36,331 nt of DNA from CBDUBH01 sp965365345 (GCA_965365345.1 CBDUBH010000028.1:1-36331), one strand, 5' to 3'; positions 8,603 through 17,670 are shown, numbered from the stretch's first letter. The notes: generated by a model not told the origin, from the sequence alone. Made by a program: numbers and translations.

Positions 8603-10107
8603 AAGTATCAAAATTAAAAATATTAATTCTTTTGGGAATCATTTCTTCGCTGTATTTTTTTTACTGGTGGTTTAAAGATCTTAAAGTTGTGCATCCGATA
8701 TTCCTGTTTTTATTTATCAGCTCGGTGGTTTTTTCTGTCACGCAAATATTTTCAGGCTGGTTTATTTACTGGAAAGCTGCCTTCCCGAAATTGAAAAGAA
8801 TAAAAAAAGATTATTCAGTTGATGTTTTCATTCCGACTTATAACGAGCCAAACTGGCTTGTAGAAAAAGCCATAAAGGCAGCAACAGAGATTTCTTACCC
8901 TCACACAACTTATGTTATTGATGACGGAAGAAATGAACAATACAAAAACATTGCACAAAAATACGGAGCAAAATATATAACCAGAAATGATAATAAAGAT
9001 TACAAAGCCGGAAATATTAACAATGCTTTGAATCATTCAACCGGTGAGATAATTGCAATTTTTGATATTGATCACATTCCTGAAAATGAATTTTTAACAA
9101 ATTCGCTTGGTTATTTTGAAAATGAAAAAGTCGGTGCAGTGCAGGTAATTTTAGATTACTCAAACTCAATGGAAAGTTACACCTCAAAAGCGTGCGCAAG
9201 TTTAAGCGATAATTATTTTGGTCCGACAATTCTCGGCTTAAATCAAAGAGGCTGCGTAACTATTTTCGGAAGCAATTCACTTTTCAGAAGAGAAACTTTG
9301 AATAGCATTGGCGGATACAAACCCGGACTTGCTGAAGATCTTCATACATCAATAAATATACATGCGCACGGTTGGAAAACCGAATATGTTCCTGTTTCAT
9401 CAGCCAAAGGATTGGTGCCTGCTGATCTTGAATCTTTCAATAAACAGCAATTTAAATGGGCGCGTGGTGTTTTTGAAGTATTCTTTGAAAAATATCCTAA
9501 ACTTATTTTTAAATTGGGCTTTGAAAAGAATATATGTTACTTGAATCGAATGTCAAGTTATTTGGCCGGTCCGGTAATTTTCCTGCACATCATTTCAATA
9601 TTGATTTTATTGATCTCAGCTGGTCCAAGATATATAAATGAATTTAACGATTATGTAATTCATGCTGCTCCGTTTTTTATATTTTTTATGTTGATAAATA
9701 GAACGGCAAATGAAATCTTTTATACAAAAAAAGGATTGGGAAAAATGGCAGGAATTTACGGATTCTTGCTTGCAGCCGGAAGCTGGCATATTTATACTCT
9801 AGCATTTTTACTTTCAGTTTTCAGAATCAAGATTCCATTCATCGCAACGCCTAAAGAGAAATCAGCAGGCAGCTTTCTGAAATTAGTATTTCCGCAAGTA
9901 TTTATAATGCTATTAATCGCAGCTGGAATATTTACAAGATATTTAAATGGAATTGAATTGATTTATACTTTGCCAATGTTTGCTGCTGTTGGAATAATTT
10001 TAGTCCATTTAGGAATTTTCTTTGCAGCGTATGAAGATTATAGAACAGCTAATTCCGAAACAAAATTATCAGAATCAAAGAAAAAAATTGTTTTGGAAAA
10101 TTTTTAG
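8599..10107 (+). CDS. Membrane family 2 glycosyltransferase, cellulose-synthase-like
   Basis: This 502-residue processive-type GT2 has two N-terminal membrane segments (~7-24 and ~33-57), a cytoplasmic catalytic domain and four to five C-terminal membrane segments (~315-480). Catalytic motifs of the cellulose synthase/hyaluronan synthase type are present: VFIPTYNEP (~76-84), IDDG (107-110), FDIDH (155-159, DxD), AEDL (245-248, the ED catalytic base) and QQFKW (283-287, the Q(Q/R)xRW-type motif, with Lys replacing Arg). No PilZ domain follows, so direct c-di-GMP control as in BcsA is not indicated. It is the last gene of the operon and is followed by a strong terminator. Such enzymes can polymerize and extrude a glycan by themselves, so its co-occurrence with a separate ABC exporter suggests a branched or composite product, or a monosaccharide transferase role. 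Confidence 0.88.
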   Translation: MKVSKLKILILLGIISSLYFFYWWFKDLKVVHPIFLFLFISSVVFSVTQIFSGWFIYWKAAFPKLKRIKKDYSVDVFIPTYNEPNWLVEKAIKAATEISYPHTTYVIDDGRNEQYKNIAQKYGAKYITRNDNKDYKAGNINNALNHSTGEIIAIFDIDHIPENEFLTNSLGYFENEKVGAVQVILDYSNSMESYTSKACASLSDNYFGPTILGLNQRGCVTIFGSNSLFRRETLNSIGGYKPGLAEDLHTSINIHAHGWKTEYVPVSSAKGLVPADLESFNKQQFKWARGVFEVFFEKYPKLIFKLGFEKNICYLNRMSSYLAGPVIFLHIISILILLISAGPRYINEFNDYVIHAAPFFIFFMLINRTANEIFYTKKGLGKMAGIYGFLLAAGSWHIYTLAFLLSVFRIKIPFIATPKEKSAGSFLKLVFPQVFIMLLIAAGIFTRYLNGIELIYTLPMFAAVGIILVHLGIFFAAYEDYRTANSETKLSESKKKIVLENF

Positions 10108-10121
10108 ATTAGCCTATCAAT

Positions 10122-10159
10122 GAAAAAATGCTCTGCTAAATTTTAGCAGAGCATTTTTT
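10122..10159 (+). terminator. Rho-independent terminator of the polysaccharide operon
   Basis: AATGCTCTGCTAAA pairs with TTTAGCAGAGCATT and is followed by a run of T. It lies 14 bases past the stop of the last glycosyltransferase. The remaining space to 10339 shows no further feature. Confidence 0.9.
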
Positions 10160-10339
10160 GTATTCAGCATTTCAGTCAATAGAATCAGTAGTTTCATAAG
10201 AAATGTAATGTTTAAAAATGGGATTTAAAATTATTTTCGTTAAAATAGAATATATGATCGACCAAAATATTTTCACTTAATCAAAAGATTTTTACATTAA
10301 ATTAACTATTAGTAATTACCAAAAAATAAAAATTGAATA

Positions 10340-11386
10340 ATGAAACATAATTCAAAAATATTACTTTATGGAGCAAACGGATATTCTGCAAAATTAATTC
10401 TTGAAAAATTAATTGCTAAAAATGTAAATCCGGTTTTGGCTGGAAGAAATAAAGATGAAATTTCTGCTCTCGCTAAAAAACATCAACTCGCATACAGAAT
10501 ATTCGATCTAAATGATCTTGAAAACATCAAAAATAATTTGGAGGATATAAATACAATTTTAAACTGCGCAGGACCATTTTCAAAAACTGCTAAACCCTTA
10601 ATTGACGCATGTTTGCAGAATAAAAGAAATTATCTTGATATTACAGGTGAAGTTGAAATCTTCAAATATGCGTGGAGTAAAAATACGGTAGCAATTCAAA
10701 ATGAAATTACTATAATGCCGGGAATTGGATTTGATGTTGTGCCGACAGATTGTATGGCGAAATTGCTTACAGATGAAATGCAAGATGCAGAAAAAATTCA
10801 ATTAGCTATCGCTATAAAAAACGGAAAAATTTCACGGGGTACTTTTAAATCCTCACTCGAAAATATTTCTGAAAGTGTTTTTTTTCGTGAAAATGGGGAA
10901 ATGAAAAATATTCCCTTTGGCGAAAAAAATCTTAATATTAATTTTGTTGATTTTAAATCTTCCGCAACTGCAATTCCGTGGGCTGATGCTTACAATGCTT
11001 ATTTTTCAACCGGAATAAAAAATATTGAAATTTATTTGGCAATTCCGGAAATTATTTCATCAAATGTAAAATTCTTTGCAAAAATTTTATCAAATGAAAT
11101 TTTCAAGAATCTTTTAACAAAAATCATAGATGCTTTTATTGTTGGTCCTGATGAAGTTTCAAGAAGAAAATCTTTAAGTTATATTTGGGGAAGAGCCGTA
11201 AATAAAGTCGGAAATGAAATTGAACATGTTTTTGTTTATCCCGATGGATATGAATTTACTGCGCTTGCTGCCTCGGTGATTGCTATATTAATTTTAAATG
11301 GAAAAGGAAAAGCCGGAACACAAACCCCGGCTTTAAATTTCGGCAATAAATTTTCCGAACAATTTTTAATTAAAAAATTGAAATAA
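10340..11386 (+). CDS. Saccharopine dehydrogenase-like NAD(P)-dependent oxidoreductase
   Basis: The 348-residue protein begins with a Rossmann fold (ILLYGANGYSAKLILEKL, Gly-rich loop G11-A17) followed by PVLAGRNKDEI, where the Arg after the second strand suggests NADP(H) preference, and ILNCAGPFSKTAKPLIDACL (~75-95), all typical of the saccharopine-dehydrogenase NADP-binding family. The C-terminal half (YDITGE/WADAYNAYFSTGI region and EHVFVYPDGYEFTALAA) resembles the short trans-acting enoyl-reductase-like subgroup and not true lysine-pathway saccharopine dehydrogenase. It stands alone between terminators and converges on the repeat protein gene with only 19 bases between them. The substrate is unknown. 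Confidence 0.75.
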   Translation: MKHNSKILLYGANGYSAKLILEKLIAKNVNPVLAGRNKDEISALAKKHQLAYRIFDLNDLENIKNNLEDINTILNCAGPFSKTAKPLIDACLQNKRNYLDITGEVEIFKYAWSKNTVAIQNEITIMPGIGFDVVPTDCMAKLLTDEMQDAEKIQLAIAIKNGKISRGTFKSSLENISESVFFRENGEMKNIPFGEKNLNINFVDFKSSATAIPWADAYNAYFSTGIKNIEIYLAIPEIISSNVKFFAKILSNEIFKNLLTKIIDAFIVGPDEVSRRKSLSYIWGRAVNKVGNEIEHVFVYPDGYEFTALAASVIAILILNGKGKAGTQTPALNFGNKFSEQFLIKKLK

Positions 11387-11405
11387 GAATAATTATAAAA
11401 ATAAA

Positions 11406-12728
11406 TTACTGTTTTATTTGTCTGCCTCGCTCATCAAAATTTTTCTCGGAAACTAAAGTTCCGTAAACATATCTTTTCTCGGTTTTAATATTCCCGTTAT
11501 CGTAATAAACAACATTGTTACCGTTAAAGCGATCTTCAGAATAAAAAGCGTACTCCTGAACTTTTCCGTTTTCAAAATATCGGGTTTGAACTCCCTCAAG
11601 TTTGCCGTCTTTGTAATATGCCTCAGACATTAACTTTCCGCTTTCATAAAATTCTTTATAAGTTCCGGTTAACTTTCCCTCAGTATAATTTGATTCAGAT
11701 TTTATATTCCCGTTTTCATGAAATTTTTTTACTGTACCGAAGATCATACCATCGAGATAAGTTGTTTCCATTGAAATATTTCCGTTTAGATGATACTCAA
11801 CATATCTGCCGTCAAGATTATTGTTAACGTAAAAACCAACAGATTTTACAAAACCGCTATCGTGAAAAGTTTGTGCTTCACCTTCAAGTTTTCCATCTTT
11901 ATAATTCATTTCCGATTCAATAAATCCGCTTGAATAATAGGTTTTATTCAATCCTTCTTTTTTACCGTCTTTAAAAGTAAAGTCGGATCTCAGCACACCG
12001 TTTTCATAATGCTCTTTAAAGTTCTCTTCAATTTTATCAAACTTTCCAACTATATCATATCGTTCTCGTTTTACAATTTGTCCGTCTTTGTAAGTATCAA
12101 TCACTTTAATTGAGCCATCCGGATAAAATAATTTTGAAGTTCCTTCAAGTTTATCATTAGTGTAATTTGCTTCGAGCGCTACAATTCCGTTATCAAAATA
12201 AACGCGGCTTAACCCTTCCATTTTGCCATCAACATAATAACGTTCAACTTCAACCGGACCGCTTTCAAAGAAAGTTTGAGAAAGTCCGTTCAATTTTCCA
12301 TTGTGATAATTCCATTTTCCCTGAAGTTTTCCCGAATTATAATAAGTTTTTGTAATACCTTCCTGAACGTTATTAACGTAATTCGGTTCAGCCCAAAGTT
12401 CACCGGTTTGATAATACCAGCGTGATATGCCTTCAAGTTTACCCTGAACATAATTCCATTCCATACTCAAACTTCCATCCGGAAAATACCAGCGTGAAAT
12501 TCCGTCTTCCTTATCATCAACAAAATACCATTCTTTCCAGATCGTTCCATCGTTATAATATTCTTTATAACTGCCTTCACGTTTTCCGTAATGAAAAACG
12601 CCTTCGGTTTTTAATTTACCGTTATCAAAATAAGTTCTTTTCACTTCGTATTCTTTTTCCTGCGAAAACATTAAAGAAGAAAAAGAAAAAATTAAAAAAG
12701 ATAGTATTATTAGAAATTTATTGTTCAT
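11406..12728 (-). CDS. Exported MORN-like / YwqK-type repeat protein
   Basis: I chose the ATG at 12728 (440 residues). It begins a clear signal peptide (MNNKFLIILSFLIFSFSSLMFSQ) and has TGGAACA just upstream; the frame itself stays open to 12833. The mature protein is almost wholly about 16 copies of a ~23-residue unit of the form Y(F/Y)xxGxIxxExxYxxGKxEGxx, the variant MORN repeat of YwqK/toxin-antitoxin-like annotations. One unit near the middle (KRERYDIVGKFDKIEENF) is irregular and splits the array into 8 + 8 repeats. These repeats form stacked beta-hairpins. The protein is probably periplasmic or surface exposed, with a binding or scaffold role. There is no sign of a toxin gene next to it, so the antitoxin label should not be taken literally. 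Confidence 0.85.
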   Translation of the reverse strand: MNNKFLIILSFLIFSFSSLMFSQEKEYEVKRTYFDNGKLKTEGVFHYGKREGSYKEYYNDGTIWKEWYFVDDKEDGISRWYFPDGSLSMEWNYVQGKLEGISRWYYQTGELWAEPNYVNNVQEGITKTYYNSGKLQGKWNYHNGKLNGLSQTFFESGPVEVERYYVDGKMEGLSRVYFDNGIVALEANYTNDKLEGTSKLFYPDGSIKVIDTYKDGQIVKRERYDIVGKFDKIEENFKEHYENGVLRSDFTFKDGKKEGLNKTYYSSGFIESEMNYKDGKLEGEAQTFHDSGFVKSVGFYVNNNLDGRYVEYHLNGNISMETTYLDGMIFGTVKKFHENGNIKSESNYTEGKLTGTYKEFYESGKLMSEAYYKDGKLEGVQTRYFENGKVQEYAFYSEDRFNGNNVVYYDNGNIKTEKRYVYGTLVSEKNFDERGRQIKQ

Positions 12729-12752
12729 TGTTCCATTCATTAAAAATTTTGC

Positions 12753-12760
12753 CAAATATA
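12753..12760 (-). promoter_or_regulatory. Candidate TAnnTTTG promoter box for the repeat-protein gene
   Basis: On the minus strand this reads TATATTTG, matching the Bacteroidota-type -7 box TAnnTTTG, 25 bases before the chosen start. No convincing -33 TTG is seen at the usual spacing, and such words are common in AT-rich DNA. Confidence 0.3.
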
Positions 12761-12862
12761 TAAAAAAAATAAATGATAAATGATGAAAATAATTGCATCC
12801 GAAAAAATAATTTTTCACTTTTAAACAATGCAAATATCATAAAAGATTCAAAAAGGTAAAAA

Positions 12863-13270
12863 ATGTTTTCCTGCAAAATTGATGTAAATTTTTTTCATGC
12901 CGATCCTGCCGGCGTAATATTTTTTGCCAATATTTTCAATCTTGCCCACACAGCTTATGAAAATATGATAAGCGAAGCCCAACTTGAAAGAAGTTATTTT
13001 TATGATAACGATTTTGCAATTCCAATTATTCACGCGGAAGTTGATTTTAAAAAACCCATATTTCCAGGCAGTAAAATCAGGGTAAACATAATTGTAACGA
13101 AATTAAAAGATTCATCATTTGAATTAAAATATCTTTTTTATGATGATGATGAAGAATTGACCGCTCAGGTTAAAACCGTTCATGTAATGATAAGTAAAGA
13201 TTCATGGCAAAAGACAAATATTCCACCAGACCTTTTTGAATTTTTGCTTACTCACAAAGAAGAACTTTGA
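12863..13270 (+). CDS. Hotdog-fold acyl-CoA thioesterase, candidate DHNA-CoA thioesterase
   Basis: The 135-residue protein has the 4-hydroxybenzoyl-CoA thioesterase signature FFHADPAGVIFFANIFNLAHTAYE (~10-33), with Asp14 in the place of the catalytic Asp of that family. HAEVDFKKPIFPGSKI and TVHVMIS complete the short single-hotdog fold. In menaquinone synthesis a hotdog thioesterase hydrolyses 1,4-dihydroxy-2-naphthoyl-CoA after MenB. All other genes of the block from chorismate to prenylated product are adjacent, so that role is a strong inference from context, though YbgC-like housekeeping thioesterases share the motif. It is transcribed opposite to the men operon and its last 19 bases overlap the end of menE tail to tail. 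AAAAAGG lies 5 bases before the ATG. Confidence 0.8.
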   Translation: MFSCKIDVNFFHADPAGVIFFANIFNLAHTAYENMISEAQLERSYFYDNDFAIPIIHAEVDFKKPIFPGSKIRVNIIVTKLKDSSFELKYLFYDDDEELTAQVKTVHVMISKDSWQKTNIPPDLFEFLLTHKEEL

Positions 13271-14724
13271 TTGAATGTTCTTTTTATTTCATTCCGTTTT
13301 AATTTGCCCAACGAAGTTTTTGGGAGTTCTTCAACAAATAATATTTTTTTCGGAATTTTATAGGATGAAATTTTTCCTTTCAAAAAGTTTAAAATATTTT
13401 CTTTTAAGATTTCTAAATCATTTAAATTAATTTTATTCAGGACAATTGCAGCAGCGGGAACTTCTCCCCATTTTTCATCTGAAATTCCGAAAACACAAAC
13501 TTGATCAATAAAGTCAATATCATAAAGAAGATTTTCAATTTCAAAAGGATTTATATTTTCACCGCCTGATATTATCAAATCGTTTCTGCGTGATTCGATA
13601 AAAAGAAATCCTTCATTATCAATAAATCCAATATCTCCGGTTAAATAAAATCCATCTTTAAATTTATTCAGATCACTATTGAAATAACCTTTCATCACAT
13701 TTTGACTTTTAACAGCAATCTCTCCGGTATTTGAATTTTGGAATTCATCATTATCTATACTAAAGATTTTTACTTCAATTCCCGGAAGTGGTTTCCCGAT
13801 CGAATCAATTTTATCAATATTATCATTTACTTTTAACGCTGTAACAAACGCGGAAGTTTCTGTTGAGCCATAAACTTTAACAATATTATAATTTAATTTC
13901 AATGCCGATTTTACAAGGTCGGAATTAGTTTGAGCGCCGCCGAGTAAAATATAACGCAAATTTCTGGGTGAAAAAATTCTATTATCAGTAATGTATTTCA
14001 AAACAGTCGGAACAAGCGAGACGATTGTAATTTCAGAGTTTTTAATTTTATCAATAATATTATTTGTGGAAATTTCATTCGGAATAATTACAGAACCGCA
14101 GCAAATAAATGCTCGCATAAAAATTGAAAATCCGCCTATGTGATAAAAAGGAAGTGAAGCTAGAAATTTATCTTGTGAATTTAATTCTAAAAAATTAATT
14201 GCATTAAGAGCACTTGAAATTAAATTTTGAAAAGTAAGCATAACTGCTTTCGGCTTTTCTGTTGTGCCGGAAGTGAAGAGCATCAAGGCAATTTTATCCT
14301 TATCAAAATTATTTTTAAATGATGAATCAAAAATTAATTCAGATAAATTAATTTCAATTTCATCAATAAAAAATTTCTTTTTGATCTTTAAATTTCTTTC
14401 ACTGAAAGAATTCTCCGTGATCAAAAATTCAGACTGAATAAAATTAATTTGATAATTTAATTCAGAATCAGTGAGTTTTGTATTTAATGGAATTGGAACT
14501 GCTCCGATCTTCCATAAAGCAAATATTGAGTAAATAAAATTATGGTTATTGCCGCAGAGTATTGCAATCTTTTGATCCGGTTTAATCCCGTATTTCAAAA
14601 AATCATTTTCAAAAATTAAAACATTTTTAATGAAAGTTTTGTAATTGATCTTATTATTTTTTGAAATTATTGCGGTGGAATTTTCATCATGAGATTTTAA
14701 TATTTCGAAAACATTGTAATTCAT
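13252..14724 (-). CDS. menE: o-Succinylbenzoate-CoA ligase
   Basis: This 490-residue adenylate-forming enzyme (ANL superfamily) activates o-succinylbenzoate as its CoA thioester. The phosphate-binding loop is MLFTSGTTEKPKAV (148-161), then GSTETSAF, the YLTGDIG motif, the hinge ESRRNDLIISGGENINPFEIE, and the late catalytic Lys in KTSLGKLKRNEI near the C-terminus. Length is normal for MenE. It is the last gene of the minus-strand men operon, starting 2 bases after the menC stop. Its 3' end overlaps the convergent thioesterase gene by 19 bases, so read-through or antisense pairing at the ends is possible. Assignment over other acyl-CoA ligases rests on both motifs and the neighbouring menC, menB and menD genes. 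Confidence 0.92.
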   Translation of the reverse strand: MNYNVFEILKSHDENSTAIISKNNKINYKTFIKNVLIFENDFLKYGIKPDQKIAILCGNNHNFIYSIFALWKIGAVPIPLNTKLTDSELNYQINFIQSEFLITENSFSERNLKIKKKFFIDEIEINLSELIFDSSFKNNFDKDKIALMLFTSGTTEKPKAVMLTFQNLISSALNAINFLELNSQDKFLASLPFYHIGGFSIFMRAFICCGSVIIPNEISTNNIIDKIKNSEITIVSLVPTVLKYITDNRIFSPRNLRYILLGGAQTNSDLVKSALKLNYNIVKVYGSTETSAFVTALKVNDNIDKIDSIGKPLPGIEVKIFSIDNDEFQNSNTGEIAVKSQNVMKGYFNSDLNKFKDGFYLTGDIGFIDNEGFLFIESRRNDLIISGGENINPFEIENLLYDIDFIDQVCVFGISDEKWGEVPAAAIVLNKINLNDLEILKENILNFLKGKISSYKIPKKILFVEELPKTSLGKLKRNEIKRTFNQSSSL

Positions 14725-14726
14725 TT

Positions 14727-15776
14727 TTATGAATTAAAGATCGATTTATTTAAAATTGAGATTTTACCTTCCGAAAAATTAAAAAGATCTTTCGAAGAAA
14801 AATTTTCCAGATGAAGATAAGTTGAAAGTCCGTGAGCGTTTTTGTTTTTACAAATTGAAGCAAGCATAAGTAAATTCTTAAACCCGATCTCTGATTCAAA
14901 TGATGAAGAAATTGTAACAGAAATTCCTTTTTCTTCAGCTAATCTTATCAATCTTATTGAATCCAAAATTCTTCCAATTCTCATCGGCTTCAAAACAAAA
15001 TATTTTATTGAACCATTGTTCATTATGATTTCAGCATTGGAAATATTTTTTAATGATTCATCAACGGCTATATTTACAGGTGAATTAGCGGCTAATTCAA
15101 GCAATTCATGTAAATTATTGAGTGGCTGTTCGATATATTCAATGTTAAAATAAGCGATTTCTTTTAATTTAATGCACGCTTCGTTAAAGCTCCACGCAGC
15201 GTTTATATCAAGACGGATCTTAATATCATCAGAGAAATATTTTCTTATCTTTTCAAGAAAATCAATGTCATCTGAAAATCTATTTCGTCCTATCTTTAAT
15301 TTTATAGTTTTAAATCCCCGGTTTATTTGATCAGAAAAAATTTCTAAAGATTCTTCAACCGGATGGAGTCCGATGATTCCGTTCGCTTCAATTTCATCAG
15401 TGAAATTTAAATTCAATACATCAATCAGATCTTTGTTTTGTTCTTTTGAGTATAGATTTAATAATGCTTGGGAAACACAATGCTGAGCTGAAAATACATC
15501 CTCAAGTTTCTCTGAAATATTTTGGATCTGTTCTATAGAATCAATTTCAATATCTTTAATTTCTTCAATTAAATTTTTAATTAGGATTTCACTTTCGTTT
15601 ACGTTTTCACGATTAGCTTCGAATAAAGGACAGCAATCACCCAAAGCAGAATTTCCATTTTCTGAAATTAGTTCTAATTTAAAACCGGCTTTTTCTTTTA
15701 TTGATTTTACCGAAGTTCTAAATTCATTTTTAAATTTTAGTTTGTAAGGAATTATATTGTAATTTTTTATCTTCAT
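14727..15776 (-). CDS. menC: o-Succinylbenzoate synthase
   Basis: A 349-residue enolase-superfamily enzyme that dehydrates SHCHC to o-succinylbenzoate. The barrel residues expected of MenC/MLE-type enzymes are visible: the TIKLKIG strand with K159/K161, metal ligands D190 (RLDINAAW), E216 (EYIEQPL) and D239 (AVDES), and the opposite catalytic Lys K263 (VLKPMRIG). The N-terminal capping domain covers ~1-115. It starts 4 bases inside the end of menA (overlap 15773-15776) and ends 2 bases before menE, so menA-menC-menE are translationally linked. Sequence alone does not exclude a dipeptide epimerase, but the pathway context settles it. Confidence 0.92.
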   Translation of the reverse strand: MKIKNYNIIPYKLKFKNEFRTSVKSIKEKAGFKLELISENGNSALGDCCPLFEANRENVNESEILIKNLIEEIKDIEIDSIEQIQNISEKLEDVFSAQHCVSQALLNLYSKEQNKDLIDVLNLNFTDEIEANGIIGLHPVEESLEIFSDQINRGFKTIKLKIGRNRFSDDIDFLEKIRKYFSDDIKIRLDINAAWSFNEACIKLKEIAYFNIEYIEQPLNNLHELLELAANSPVNIAVDESLKNISNAEIIMNNGSIKYFVLKPMRIGRILDSIRLIRLAEEKGISVTISSSFESEIGFKNLLMLASICKNKNAHGLSTYLHLENFSSKDLFNFSEGKISILNKSIFNS

Positions 15777-16669
15777 AACAAAATGCCGAGTGAAAAAAGA
15801 AATCCGAACAAAGCGGAAAATTTTGCAGTAAGTTCCAAAGTTTTGTTAAGCTCTTTTCCTTCGAGTTTGTAAAGCATTTTAACTAATTTTACAGCCACCG
15901 GAATTGTAACAATCGGTAAAAATATCCAGTAATTTTTTAGTTGAAAAAATATTATCAGTATTGAAATATAGCTTATAGCCAATAAAAAAATATATTGATA
16001 ACGCGCAAAACTTTTTCCGAAAATAACGGCTAATGTTCGCTTTCCTGCAATTCTATCCTCGTCAGTATCGCGATAATTATTCACTACCAAAATATTTGTT
16101 ATCAACGCACCAACAGGAATTGATGCCCAAAATGCCGTTGATGTAATTTGTAAAGTTTGTACATAGTAAGTCCCGACAGTTCCCACGACTCCGAAAAAAA
16201 GGAAAACAAAAATATCGCCGAGTCCATTATAGGCTAACGGATACGGACCCGCAGTGTAGGCAATTCCGGCAAATATTGAAAGAACTCCGATTAGTAAAAT
16301 AAAGGCGCCTCCAATATAAACGAGATAAAGTCCGAGCAAAAATGCTAAACCGAAAGTTAAAATTATTCCGGTTTTCATTTCACTTACTGAAATCAATCCG
16401 GAAGCGAGAACACGTAAAGGTCCTGAACGATCTTTTTTATCGGTACCTTTTAGAAAATCATAAAGATCATTAACGAAGTTTGTAGCAATTTGAATTAATA
16501 AAGAACATATCAGAGCTACAAGCGCAGCATCGAGTTTAAATTTGTTATTGTTTGCAGCAAGCGCGGTACCAACCAAAACCGGAACAGCTGCTGCAGGCAA
16601 TGTTTTCGGGCGGCTCGCTAATATCCAACTTTTTATCTTTGAAATTTGTAATGTATTTTCTGATTGCAT
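15773..16669 (-). CDS. menA: 1,4-Dihydroxy-2-naphthoate polyprenyltransferase
   Basis: This 298-residue UbiA-family membrane protein has about eight to nine hydrophobic segments. It attaches the isoprenoid chain to DHNA, giving demethylmenaquinone, in the inner membrane. The two Asp-rich, Mg-diphosphate-binding motifs are present: NDLYDFLKGTD (67-77) and NNYRDTDEDRIAGKRTLAV (197-215), the second in the form specific for MenA. SRPKTLPAAAVPVLVGTALA near the N-terminus is also MenA-typical. It lies 115 bases downstream of menB and overlaps menC by 4 bases. The methyltransferase that would finish menaquinone (MenG/UbiE) is not in this window. Confidence 0.95.
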   Translation of the reverse strand: MQSENTLQISKIKSWILASRPKTLPAAAVPVLVGTALAANNNKFKLDAALVALICSLLIQIATNFVNDLYDFLKGTDKKDRSGPLRVLASGLISVSEMKTGIILTFGLAFLLGLYLVYIGGAFILLIGVLSIFAGIAYTAGPYPLAYNGLGDIFVFLFFGVVGTVGTYYVQTLQITSTAFWASIPVGALITNILVVNNYRDTDEDRIAGKRTLAVIFGKSFARYQYIFLLAISYISILIIFFQLKNYWIFLPIVTIPVAVKLVKMLYKLEGKELNKTLELTAKFSALFGFLFSLGILL

Positions 16670-16784
16670 TTAAAAATATTTGAAAAAAAAATTTCAATAA
16701 AATTATTTAAAAACTATAGAAACATAGAATACTATATTCCTAAGAAAAATCCTGAAAACTAATTATTTTAAATTGAAAACTAGT

Positions 16785-17618
16785 TTACGGTAATCTTGGA
16801 AATTTCTTAAAATCCGGTTTTCTTTTTTCTAGATATGCTTTTTTACCTTCCTGTGCTTCATCACTCATATAATAAAGCAAAGTAGCGTTTCCTGCTAATT
16901 CCTGAATTCCTTGCTGTCCGTCAAGTTCAGCATTGAATGCAGATTTAAGTAAACGAATGGCAAGCGGACTTTTTTCCAAAATTTCTTTTGCCCATTGAAC
17001 GCCTTCTTTTTCAAGATCTTCAACAGCTACAACTTTATTTACCAAGCCCATTTCCATTGCTTCTTTTGCATCATACTGGCGGCAGAGAAACCAAATTTCA
17101 CGCGCCTTTTTTTGTCCAACGATTCTCGCCAAATAACTTGCACCGAAACCGCCATCAAAACTTCCCACTTTTGGTCCGGTTTGACCGAATATTGCATTTT
17201 CTGCTGCAATAGTTAAATCGCAAACAACATGTAAAACATGACCTCCGCCAATTGCATATCCTGCAACTAATGCAATAACAACTTTAGGAATGCTTCTAAT
17301 CAGTTTTTGAAGATCCAAAACATTTAATCTCGGAACGCCATCACCACCGATATATCCTTGATCACCGCGAATTCTTTGATCACCGCCGCTGCAAAAAGCA
17401 TATTTGCCATCTTGTGCTGGACCAGCACCTGTCAACAAAATTACGCCAATTTCCGGATCCTCACGTGCATCCAAAAAAGCATCATATAATTCGTGAACAG
17501 TTTCAGGACGGAAAGCATTTCTAACTTCTGGGCGATTTATTGTAACTTTAGCAATGCCATCCATTTTTTCATAAATAATATCTTTATATTCTTTAGATTT
17601 TTTCCAAGAAAATTCCAT
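16785..17618 (-). CDS. menB: 1,4-Dihydroxy-2-naphthoyl-CoA synthase
   Basis: The 277-residue crotonase-fold enzyme closes the naphthoate ring of o-succinylbenzoyl-CoA. Family landmarks are the acyl-CoA loop AFCSGGDQRIRG (~74-85), the oxyanion region VAGYAIGGGHVLHVVCDL (~118-135), QTGPKVGSFDGGFG (146-159) and FLCRQYDAKEAMEMGLVN (~177-194). The Gln146-Thr147-Gly148 sequence corresponds to the bicarbonate-binding site of type I (bicarbonate-dependent) MenB, and Asp155 to the conserved catalytic Asp. AAGGTAAAAAATG gives a modest ribosome site. It begins 52 bases after menH, the widest upstream gap besides that before menA, and could have its own promoter (TAATTTTG at 17660-17667 on the minus strand). 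Confidence 0.96.
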   Translation of the reverse strand: MEFSWKKSKEYKDIIYEKMDGIAKVTINRPEVRNAFRPETVHELYDAFLDAREDPEIGVILLTGAGPAQDGKYAFCSGGDQRIRGDQGYIGGDGVPRLNVLDLQKLIRSIPKVVIALVAGYAIGGGHVLHVVCDLTIAAENAIFGQTGPKVGSFDGGFGASYLARIVGQKKAREIWFLCRQYDAKEAMEMGLVNKVVAVEDLEKEGVQWAKEILEKSPLAIRLLKSAFNAELDGQQGIQELAGNATLLYYMSDEAQEGKKAYLEKRKPDFKKFPRLP

Positions 17619-17659
17619 TTTTTACCTTCTACTTTTTAACAATTTATTTTTATAAGATA

Positions 17660-17667
17660 CAAAATTA
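17660..17667 (-). promoter_or_regulatory. Possible internal TAnnTTTG promoter box before menB
   Basis: On the minus strand this reads TAATTTTG in the 52-base gap between menH and menB. A TTG lies upstream at a spacing of about 14, shorter than usual for this promoter class. Weak evidence. Confidence 0.2.
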
Positions 17668-17670
17668 CGA

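Noticed and set aside
11406..12728. Toxin-antitoxin module
   Set aside because: The repeat protein has a signal peptide and no toxin-like neighbour.
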